The position numbers were made by a program, and so were the translations under genes. The notes beneath the pieces are model-generated. The model did no database searches, was not told the origin of the DNA, and saw only the letters and a program-made list of their open reading frames with translations. Below, in pieces: positions 7,493-13,069 of a DNA stretch of 13,069 nucleotides; position 1 is the first letter of the stretch; each line of letters starts with the position of its first letter. Source of the stretch: Chrysochromulina parva (Eukaryota; Haptophyta; Prymnesiales; Chrysochromulinaceae); contig PJAB01001649.1 in the NCBI GenBank assembly GCA_002887195.1, positions 1 through 13,069 on the forward strand. Direction: 5' to 3'.

Positions 7493-8428
7493 ATGCCCTC
7501 AATCAGTCGTCGCGGCGAATCGCCGCTCCACTACATGGCCCCGCGCTCCAGCAGACCTGCTATTCGACAAGCTGGCGAAGAGCGCCGTGCACGTCGGAGC
7601 GCAGAGCTCCATTATGTTGGGAGGAGCTTCTCCGCAGAGAGCTGGCAAGCAGCGGTCAACCCGTCGGTGCTCGATGGTGAGCCCACCGCGCCGCCAAGGC
7701 ACCCGTACGAGGCTGTGCCACCGTCTGTGCGGCACCAGGGCTGGGAACGCGAGGGTGATGAGCTGGCCTTGTGGGGCGGGGTGACGTCGAGCACATTCAT
7801 CACATCGAGCACGCGCCACATTCATCACATCGACGCGCCACAATCCAAGATGCACAGTCTACAGGGCGCGTTGCGAGGGGAGCGGCGAGACGCGATGGCT
7901 TCGGGCGAAAACTCCCTGCTCGACCTGAGCTCCGCGCGCCCGCACATTGCGCTCCTGAACGCCGAGGAGGCGGCGATCGCCAAGGCTACGGCGGAGCTCA
8001 AGGCTGGTACCGGTAAGTGGAAGGGGCTCAGTACGTTCCAGAATATCGCAGCCGACGTCTACGAGGACGAGTACAACAAAGCTGGAGGACGCGGTACGTA
8101 CCGATATGCGAACGGCGAGGTCAAACGGGCAGGCGCACTTTCACATCGAGCCCGATTCGTTGGGAATCCCTCGCCGACCCCGATTCGGTGGGATTCCCTC
8201 CACGAGGCGGGCCCGTATACAGCCAGGGCGACCCACACTCAAAGAGCAAAGGCTGGCCCGCGGCAATCGTTCGGCGAGCGGCTCAGGCCTGAGGACATGC
8301 ACCGCTTCAGCTTGATTTCTGAGGGAGTGTTTCGAGCGAGATTAGCGAGCACGTCGCGCCTCGAGGAGAGTGTGAGGGCGCAGCGAGACATGCAGTTATT
8401 GCTGAGCCTGCAGAAACAGCGATATTGA
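7493..8428 (+). CDS. Hypothetical protein with a MORN-like segment, possibly decayed or mis-bounded
   Basis: This 311-codon frame is uneven. From about 7895 to 8128 it uses G/C-ending codons strongly and gives a plausible helical sequence followed by a MORN-like stretch, residues about 187-210, with ADVYEDEY and RGTYRYANGEV. MORN repeats usually occur in series and mediate membrane or cytoskeletal contacts; here only about one and a half units are visible. Before 7890 and after 8130 the codon use is weaker and the DNA holds short duplications with 25- and 28-bp periods, neither a multiple of three. Candidate starts are 7493, 7850 and 7895; the last two fit the coding signal better. A strong donor-like GTAAGT sits at 8013-8018, so a spliced structure is possible. 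It may be a gene fragment, a pseudogene, or part of a longer spliced gene reaching the coiled-coil gene downstream. I do not assign a function. Confidence 0.45.
   Translation: MPSISRRGESPLHYMAPRSSRPAIRQAGEERRARRSAELHYVGRSFSAESWQAAVNPSVLDGEPTAPPRHPYEAVPPSVRHQGWEREGDELALWGGVTSSTFITSSTRHIHHIDAPQSKMHSLQGALRGERRDAMASGENSLLDLSSARPHIALLNAEEAAIAKATAELKAGTGKWKGLSTFQNIAADVYEDEYNKAGGRGTYRYANGEVKRAGALSHRARFVGNPSPTPIRWDSLHEAGPYTARATHTQRAKAGPRQSFGERLRPEDMHRFSLISEGVFRARLASTSRLEESVRAQRDMQLLLSLQKQRY
7792..7833. repeat. Short tandem duplication, 25-bp period
   Basis: The 17-base string CACATTCATCACATCGA occurs at 7792-7808 and exactly again at 7817-7833. The period of 25 bp is not a multiple of three, so one copy changes the reading frame of any gene here. 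The translated region at this point looks low-complexity (Ser, Thr, His, Ile), which favours non-coding or 5' UTR sequence. Confidence 0.75.
8151..8200. repeat. Imperfect tandem duplication, 28-bp period
   Basis: Two 22-base copies, 8151-8172 and 8179-8200, share CCCGATTCG and a TGGGA-TCCCTC core, with two mismatches. The 28-bp period is frame-breaking. It begins about 20 bp after the MORN-like segment ends, which suggests the frame downstream of here is not the ancestral one. Confidence 0.7.
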
Positions 8429-8558
8429 TGCAAATGGGAGAACAGATTGGTAGACGCGAACGGAGTTGTTTGCATGCACAACATCACACTGTGGCAAAAT
8501 TCTTCAACGGACGTCGGAAGATTTTGGGACCGTCCGTCTGCGTGCGGCATCGGTCGCT

Positions 8559-9668
8559 ATGCAGCGTGAGCAAACAGATGCTGCCGATGGCGTGCTCGAA
8601 GATGTCTCGCAGCTTGGATATGGGCAGCGAAGCAGCGGTCACAGAGGCTCGAGGAGCAAACAGACGCCCGTACTCGAAGTGCCGATGGCCACTTCGATGG
8701 CCACTTCGATGTACGTTTGCGCAAAGCTGATGCACGTTCGCGATATGCAGAAACAGGCGGCAGCTCAGAGAGCTGAGCAGGATGAGCTGCGGAGGCTCCG
8801 TGAGGAGCTGAAAGAGAAGAACCGCCTTCGTGGAGCGACGTTGCGCACGCAGCGGCAGCAGCAGCAGCAGCAGATCGTCGCGATCCGCGAGCAAATGCAG
8901 CGTGAGCACCGTGGGGATGTGGATGCGCGCAAGCATCACCTGGAAAATGAGAAGACCACTCGTGCCGCGTCGCAGAAGCGTTACGAAGAGCATGCCCGGC
9001 AGCTTACGAAGCATGAGAAAGAGCAGATGGCCAAAAGCCGCGATGCTGTCGAGCAAGCGCGCCTGAAGCGTGAGGCCGAGACGATGCACATGCGTACTGG
9101 ACTGAAGGAGCTCAAAGAGGCTATCGATGACGCCAACCTCGCAGCTCTCCGCAAGCAGGTGCAGCGCGTTCGCGCGGACACGTCAGACGAGAAGATCAGG
9201 CGTGCCAAGAGCCAGTGCATCAATGCACGCTGGGACGAGGCCGACGCGCTCCGGCAGGAGCTCAACAAGTTCAAGGCGACCCGGCGCGACCAGGAGCTCC
9301 TCTATCTGTCGACGGCGGTGCAGCTCAACGCAGAGGTGGCGCGCGCACGGCCGGACGCAGAGGTGGCGCGCCGGCGCACGCAGGAGCAGGCGGTGCTCGA
9401 GGCGACCGAGGTACGCCGGCGGTCGGAGGAAGCTGAGCAGCGCCGGCGCGAGGAGAAGGAGCACTGGGAAGCGCGCCAGCGTGCGGTGCACGAGGCGATG
9501 CAGGGGCCGCGAGTGGCCCTGCGCGATGATACGCTGGACACGAGCGACTCGCTGCTCAACCTTTTCTCGCGCATGTTCGGCTTCAACCGGCAGCGGCATG
9601 TGAAGCAGCACCGGTCCGAGGGCATGAATGAATGGCCCGAGCATGAGCATGGAGTGGTTCGGCTCTGA
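8559..9668 (+). CDS. Coiled-coil protein of unknown function
   Basis: A 369-residue protein if it starts at the ATG at 8559; the frame is open further left, back to at least 8466, but without another ATG there. Residues about 60-315 are almost entirely Glu, Arg, Lys, Gln and Ala with Leu spaced as in long coiled coils. There is a short polyGln run at 100-105 and a 9-residue repeat, AEVARARPD then AEVARRRTQ, at 258-275. The C-terminus changes character: a short hydrophobic patch at about 332-342 (LLNLFSRMFGF) followed by a His-rich tail. No signal peptide or transmembrane helix is seen. Composition resembles structural or ciliary coiled-coil proteins, but coiled coils resemble each other by composition, so no family is claimed. 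A first exon could lie upstream. Its 3' end faces the ZZ gene. Confidence 0.75.
   Translation: MQREQTDAADGVLEDVSQLGYGQRSSGHRGSRSKQTPVLEVPMATSMATSMYVCAKLMHVRDMQKQAAAQRAEQDELRRLREELKEKNRLRGATLRTQRQQQQQQIVAIREQMQREHRGDVDARKHHLENEKTTRAASQKRYEEHARQLTKHEKEQMAKSRDAVEQARLKREAETMHMRTGLKELKEAIDDANLAALRKQVQRVRADTSDEKIRRAKSQCINARWDEADALRQELNKFKATRRDQELLYLSTAVQLNAEVARARPDAEVARRRTQEQAVLEATEVRRRSEEAEQRRREEKEHWEARQRAVHEAMQGPRVALRDDTLDTSDSLLNLFSRMFGFNRQRHVKQHRSEGMNEWPEHEHGVVRL
8685..8708 (+). repeat. Exact 12-bp tandem repeat within the coiled-coil gene
   Basis: ATGGCCACTTCG occurs twice head to tail and is followed by a further ATG. It encodes MATSMATSM in frame, near residues 43-51 of the coiled-coil protein, and creates three in-frame methionines. 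It is a small replication-slippage expansion, and any of the ATGs could serve as an alternative start. Confidence 0.8.
9328..9371 (+). repeat. In-frame 27-bp period repeat in the coiled-coil gene
   Basis: A 17-base string, ACGCAGAGGTGGCGCGC, occurs at 9328-9344 and exactly at 9355-9371. The 27-bp spacing adds nine residues (AEVAR core) and keeps frame, which supports the reading frame as selected coding sequence. Confidence 0.75.
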
Positions 9669-10181
9669 CGCTGTGGGTCGACACGGTTCGTAGTTGCCCG
9701 TTCAATGTGGAGTGTGGGTGGATGGAGGACGTCGCGGACCCAGCTGAGGCCGAGACGCGAGGCGCGAGGGCATCCGTTGGACGACCCGCCACGACCCAGT
9801 GTTAGTGTTCTTATGTGCTGGATGGCCGTATGTTAGACTGAACCAATGTACGTTGTGGTGCTTTCACGTTTCAGGTTCAGTTACATAGCCTCTGCAGACT
9901 GCAGGTCTGTCGGCTCTGCGTGGACTGTTAAAAATGATAAGAGCCGCGTCGGCGTACCGATCCGCATCCGGCTGTCAAATGTACGACCGCACCGCATCAC
10001 GCTTAGCCTCTGAGACTGTATAAAAAGAAAAGATCGGCGTACCGATCCGGCTGTCAATGTACGACCGCACCACACCACGCTTTCTCGTTCGTCCGTCATG
10101 CTCATGCCCTCATCATGTGTCAACTCCTGTGTTACTCCTGTGTGCCGGTGCGGCGTGAGTTCGTGTGCGTGTGAGTGACCG
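9669..10181. other. Convergent intergenic region (3' ends of two genes)
   Basis: About 510 bp between the stop codons of the coiled-coil gene (+) and the ZZ gene (-). It is less GC-rich than the genes and has no supported open frame. It should contain both 3' UTRs. It holds a duplicated element (next entry) and A-rich patches at 9930-9936 and 10019-10031; no AATAAA is seen at either. A short GT-rich run (10150-10175) lies just past the ZZ stop codon. Confidence 0.55.
9949..10081. repeat. Duplicated element of about 50 bp in the convergent intergenic region
   Basis: Copy 1 (9949-10003) and copy 2 (10034-10081) share TCGGCGTACCGATCCG, then GGCTGTCAA, then ATGTACGACCGCACC and a CACGCT end. Copy 1 has extra bases (a CATCCG insertion and one more A). 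Each copy is preceded by an A-rich patch. The motif TCGGCGTACCGA has TCGG/CCGA arms around CGTA, so each copy can form a small hairpin. This may be a local duplication or two copies of a dispersed repeat. Confidence 0.75.
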
Positions 10182-11120
10182 TCAGCAAAACGACACCTGC
10201 GTTGCCGACGTCGCCGGCGCCTTCTTCACCTTCTCGGTCGCCCTTTTGACCCTCGGGTCGCCCACTTGGAGTGCTTTTTTGAGCTCGCGCAACTTCTCTG
10301 CGTTGCGTTCCATCTCGAGCTCGCGCAGCCGTACCTCTTGGCGTGCCTCTTCCTCGCGCAGCGCGCGTTTTGCCTTCGCCGCCGCTATGGCTGCAGCTAT
10401 GGCCGCATCGGCAGCCGCATCGGCCTTCTCCTTCGTATTCTCTTCAGAAGCGGTCCAGACGATGCGTTCAGCTTGGGGGAATTCTTGGGGCGGTGGAATC
10501 GCCTCGTACTCACTCTGCTCTCTGGCGTTCAGCTTGTCGTACTCCGCCTGGCAAATGTCGTAGTTCTGGCCTCGCAGATGGTAGCGAATGCCCACGATCG
10601 GGTTCATGCCCGAGCGGTCGCAGTTGAAGTTCGGATGGAAACCGGTGTTGTCAACTTCGGTGGGTGGTCCTCTCAGCTTCGCGACCCACGTCTGCTTCTC
10701 CGCCTTTGAGAGCTCTTCCGTCCGTGCAGCCTTTGCCGCCCTCATGGAGTCCGCCGCCTTTGCCTCCCTCATGGCTTCCGCCGCCTGTGCGGCCTTCGCT
10801 GCGTTGACCGCTTTTTGAGCATTTCTTGTGGCCACCTTCTGCCACTCTTCGGCCTCCTCTTCTGCCTCTTGATCTTCTACATCTTCGTCTGATTCTACTT
10901 CTGCCCACCTAGACGAAGGGGCTGCCCGCATTGAGGCAAAGCAGCCTGGGCAACCTCTGGAGGTGCAAACAGGCTTCGTGCCGGCTTTGCGACCAAGCCA
11001 TCCTCCACACGCCTGACAGATGTTCCTGTCCACGGCAATCTCTTGCATTACTTGCTCGTGGTGGCGTTGCGTCATCGTCTTCTGCCCATCTTGCGCCGGT
11101 TTGCCAGAGGAGCAGCCCAT
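10182..11120 (-). CDS. Putative N-myristoylated protein with zinc-ribbon-like N-terminus, coiled coils and a degenerate ZZ domain
   Basis: A 312-residue protein, starting at the ATG complementary to 11118-11120, which yields MGCSSGKP, a classic N-myristoylation plus palmitoylation signal. Next is a Cys-rich stretch with C35-x2-C38, C52 and C57-x2-C60, which could bind zinc. Then follow an acidic segment (about 73-93), an Ala/Lys-rich helix with a 9-residue repeat (about 97-140), a ZZ-type domain (about 162-197), and a charged coiled coil (about 228-285) with a basic tail. The ZZ segment keeps H162, C167-D168, P174-I175-x-G177-x-R179-Y180 and N186-Y187-D188-x-C190, but the other zinc cysteines are replaced (S170, L182, E193) and the RY to YD spacing is one residue shorter. 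ZZ domains bind histone tails or other peptides. With the acyl signal I infer a membrane-anchored adaptor. An out-of-frame upstream ATG (11140-11142) overlaps the start, so the true N-terminus needs transcript support. Confidence 0.8.
   Translation of the reverse strand: MGCSSGKPAQDGQKTMTQRHHEQVMQEIAVDRNICQACGGWLGRKAGTKPVCTSRGCPGCFASMRAAPSSRWAEVESDEDVEDQEAEEEAEEWQKVATRNAQKAVNAAKAAQAAEAMREAKAADSMRAAKAARTEELSKAEKQTWVAKLRGPPTEVDNTGFHPNFNCDRSGMNPIVGIRYHLRGQNYDICQAEYDKLNAREQSEYEAIPPPQEFPQAERIVWTASEENTKEKADAAADAAIAAAIAAAKAKRALREEEARQEVRLRELEMERNAEKLRELKKALQVGDPRVKRATEKVKKAPATSATQVSFC
10729..10782 (-). repeat. In-frame 27-bp tandem repeat in the ZZ gene
   Basis: Two adjacent 27-bp units, 10729-10755 and 10756-10782, differ at three positions and encode nine residues each in the Ala/Lys-rich helix (AMREAKAAD-like and SMRAAKAA-like). 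A further, more diverged unit follows toward 10800. The preserved frame supports the coding call. Confidence 0.75.
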
Positions 11121-11293
11121 TCGCCGCAACAACGTGTTCCATTTTTAGAAAGCACCTCCAACCTCTAAAGTGCATGCAATGTGGCATAATTTCAAGCGGT
11201 ACGGACTAGTGGGCCTCCGTGTAGGGACTTCGCGCTGTCGCGGCGCGCGCGGCGCGGTTCGTCGCCGATGACGGCGTTCACAGGTGCGTCGGC
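11121..11293. promoter_or_regulatory. Divergent promoter interval between the ZZ gene and AAR2
   Basis: The two start codons face away from each other with only 173 bp between them, so both 5' UTRs and both promoters must fit here or overlap the genes. The AAR2 side is very GC-rich (11230-11265); the middle has AT-rich patches at 11140-11150 and 11185-11192 (CATAATTT) and a GTGCATGCA motif at 11171-11179. No canonical TATA box is evident. A shared bidirectional promoter is an inference from spacing. Confidence 0.55.
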
Positions 11294-12490
11294 ATGCAGA
11301 ACCTTTCGCTATCGCGCGAGGAGGCGCTCGAACGTTGCCAGCATGGTGGCACGGTGCTCTGTCTCGACGTGCCACAGGGCGTCGAGTTCGGCATCGACCT
11401 GCGCTCCTACACCGTGGGTCCGCGATTCCGCGGTGTCAAGATGGTGCCTCCTCACGGGGTGCACATGATCACCTGTGGCAACGAAATCGAGCAGACCGGT
11501 GTTTTCGTCTCACTACGCCCATCCGAAACGTGCGCCATGAGCTGGGATGCACCGACCGAGACGCTCAAGCTCATGGACGATGCGGCCATGCGCGAGCAGC
11601 TTACGCACGCAGTGCAGCGGATGGAACTTGATGCCTTCCTCGGGCCGTACCCGCTCGCAACCGAGGGCCAGTGGCACGAGCTCAGCGACCTGGTGACCGA
11701 GGACGTGTTGCGCCGTGCGGGCGTGCCAGCAGGTACTTTCATCATGCCAGGGGGCATCGACGACGATGACGAGGGCGACGACATTCAAGCGCAGCAGCAT
11801 TTGCAGCCCTACTTCGACGGGACGGCGCGCGTTGCGCATTTTGTGCAGCTGGACCCGAGGAAGCAGCGTACGCAGCGCGGCCATGGGCGCACGGGCGCCG
11901 CGCTCTCGCAATTCCACATCGACCGATCCGAATGGCTGCGAGAGCTGCTTGCATGCGACTATGGCTCCGAGAGCACCGGCGGCTGCAGAGGAAGCAGCGA
12001 TGGAGGCGGAGGCGGCGGCGAGAAGGGTGACGGCACACACGTTGCAGGTTCGGCGGCCGCGGCGGCGGCGGCGGAGGCGGCGCTCCTCGGGGAACTGCAG
12101 CTCGCCTACCTCCTCTTCCTGCGCATCTCGTCGCTTCGTGCACTGGAGCATTGGAAGGCATGCGTGCACTTGCTGTGCCATTGCGAGGCCGCACTCCTCG
12201 ATCGGCCGCGTCTGTACGCTCGGCTGCTGCGCATCCTACGCGCTCAGCTTGCGCTTGCGCCGCGCGACTTTTTTGAAGACGAGCTGTCCGCCGACAACTT
12301 CCTTCGCGACGCGCTCGCCAACCTCGCCGAGCTTGCCGTGGGACAGCCGCTGGGGCCGCAGCTCGAAGCCGAATTCGGCCAGTTGTGGGGTTTCCTCGCG
12401 ACGCACTTTGGCCTCACCCTCGAAGCCTTACGGGCGGGCGCTCTCGATGAGGAGGACGAGCCAGTGGTCGTCGTCCACGCAGACTTGTAG
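11294..12490 (+). CDS. AAR2: AAR2 splicing factor homologue (U5 snRNP assembly factor)
   Basis: A 398-residue protein with clear AAR2 hallmarks. In the N-terminal beta-rich half these are LDVPQGVEFGID (about 24-35), VGPRFRGVKMVPPHGVH (about 41-57) and FLGPYP (115-120). In the C-terminal helical half they are LLGELQLAYLLFL (264-276) and ALEHWK, LLC and EAA (283-300), then DFFED, DNFL and a terminal PVVVV. Known AAR2 proteins bind the RNase H-like and Jab1/MPN regions of Prp8 during cytoplasmic assembly of the U5 snRNP and are later replaced by Brr2. Length is close to the human protein. The linker between the halves is expanded with a Gly/Ala low-complexity insert (about 224-262, with polyGly and polyAla). 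The ATG at 11294 precedes the conserved start region by few residues, so it is a good start choice. The gene is continuous with no intron. It diverges from the ZZ gene. Confidence 0.95.
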   Translation: MQNLSLSREEALERCQHGGTVLCLDVPQGVEFGIDLRSYTVGPRFRGVKMVPPHGVHMITCGNEIEQTGVFVSLRPSETCAMSWDAPTETLKLMDDAAMREQLTHAVQRMELDAFLGPYPLATEGQWHELSDLVTEDVLRRAGVPAGTFIMPGGIDDDDEGDDIQAQQHLQPYFDGTARVAHFVQLDPRKQRTQRGHGRTGAALSQFHIDRSEWLRELLACDYGSESTGGCRGSSDGGGGGGEKGDGTHVAGSAAAAAAAEAALLGELQLAYLLFLRISSLRALEHWKACVHLLCHCEAALLDRPRLYARLLRILRAQLALAPRDFFEDELSADNFLRDALANLAELAVGQPLGPQLEAEFGQLWGFLATHFGLTLEALRAGALDEEDEPVVVVHADL

Positions 12491-12881
12491 AGGGGTTGGT
12501 TGACCCATTTTGGTTCTCTTCTCAGCGAGAAGTTGCACGAGAACCTCTCTGCGCCGACGTCTCGCGCGAGCACCCGAGCTGCCGCGCCTTGTGCCTGCAG
12601 GGCATGCAATGGAGGCCAGAATCGCGCTATGGAATCACTGTTGCGCAAATCCGACGCCGTCGAGGTCGGACCATCGCCGACCGGCGGTCAACCTTCAGCC
12701 GTACTTCTGAAAGATGGACCGACCCGTGTATACTGACGACCCTTGTATGCTGACGACAGAGCGAAGTTGCACCTAGTTCGCCCGTGCGCGTACATGTAGT
12801 GTTGCGACAGGTATGCGACAGGGAAACTGTTCACACTTCGCGGCGCACACGCAGCGCGCGGGCCGGCGCTTTCGACTATAA
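12491..12881. other. Intergenic region downstream of AAR2
   Basis: About 390 bp with several short overlapping open frames but none with a domain or sustained codon bias. It should hold the AAR2 3' UTR. A short 14-base direct repeat lies at 12727-12740 and 12744-12757 (TGTAT-A/G-CTGACGAC, period 17). A TATAAG at 12877-12882 precedes the possible exon at the right edge and could be a core promoter element, but this is weak. Confidence 0.45.
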
Positions 12882-13069
12882 GGTTCGACAAGTGACACAA
12901 GTCGTCGAGCGGCGGCTTTTTGCGTCGGCGGCGGACGACACGGCCGCCGCACGGCGTGGCTCCGGCACAACGTGCTCGAGGCGGGCTACCATGAGCTGAA
13001 CCGCGTGCAGATGCAGGCGGTTTCGCTGCTCACCAAGAAGCTCGCCGCTGCTCACCAAGAAGCTCGCGG
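12882..13069 (+). CDS. Possible partial exon at the right edge, unidentified
   Basis: The frame beginning at 12882 is open to the window end. From about 12950 it reads like real protein: TAWLRHNVLEAGYHEL, then NRVQMQAVSLLTKKL, an amphipathic helical pattern with G/C-ending codons. I do not recognise the family. The first in-frame ATG is at 13011, so translation may begin there or, more likely, in an exon not seen. The 22-bp duplication at 13024-13067 changes frame within this segment. The call is tentative and the coordinates are only the open stretch. Confidence 0.3.
13024..13067. repeat. Exact 22-bp tandem duplication
   Basis: CGCTGCTCACCAAGAAGCTCGC occurs at 13024-13045 and immediately again at 13046-13067 (first 20 bases CGCTGCTCACCAAGAAGCTC, then GC). 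There are no mismatches, so the duplication is recent, or arose in assembly at a contig edge. 22 is not a multiple of three: copy 1 reads SLLTKKLA in the candidate exon, and copy 2 reads in another frame. Confidence 0.85.

Noticed and set aside
8466..8558. TTG start of the coiled-coil frame
   Set aside because: A eukaryotic gene is expected to start at ATG; the first in-frame ATG after it is at 8559 and the intervening translation is unconvincing.
8013..8646. An intron from GTAAGT at 8013 joining the MORN-like frame to the coiled-coil gene
   Set aside because: The donor is strong and an AG at 8645-8646 would keep frame, but the MORN-like signature continues past the donor in the same frame, so I did not annotate the splice.
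10019..10026. TATAAAAA as a TATA box
   Set aside because: It lies between two convergent gene ends, where no start of transcription is expected, and next to a duplicated element.

Overview
This is a GC-rich eukaryotic nuclear window, most likely from a unicellular alga. A haptophyte-like microalga is my best guess, but it rests on gene style and domain types, not on a marker gene. Evidence for a eukaryote: a 2,104-residue four-repeat voltage-gated cation channel with a calcium-channel-type C-terminus, a full-length AAR2 spliceosome assembly factor, a ZZ-type domain protein with an apparent N-myristoylation signal, and a trace of a MORN repeat. No operons, ribosome binding sites, tRNA, rRNA, CRISPR or recognisable transposon genes were seen. 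The channel and the AAR2 gene both read as one uninterrupted frame, so the locus is intron-poor.

Layout. 1-680: upstream region with a strong GC hairpin (57-88) and a short coding-looking stretch just before the channel ATG. 681-6995 (+): the channel. 6996-7492: 3' region with three closely spaced GC palindromes. 7493-8428 (+): a doubtful gene whose middle third is convincingly coding and carries a MORN-like segment, flanked by short tandem duplications. 8559-9668 (+): a charged coiled-coil protein of unknown role. 9669-10181: convergent intergenic region with a duplicated element of about 50 bp. 10182-11120 (-): a small acylated, coiled-coil protein with a degenerate ZZ finger. 11121-11293: a compact divergent promoter region. 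11294-12490 (+): AAR2. 12491-13069: intergenic DNA, then a possible partial exon that ends in an exact 22-bp tandem duplication.

The genes do not form an obvious pathway. The channel should conduct cations across a membrane in response to voltage and has features of Ca2+ feedback (an EF-hand and an IQ-like segment). AAR2 should act in U5 snRNP assembly and shares a 173-bp promoter interval with the ZZ gene. The most interesting items are the predicted D/G/D/D selectivity filter of the channel, the cysteine cluster where animal channels have the beta-subunit site, and the acylated ZZ protein that has lost most zinc ligands.
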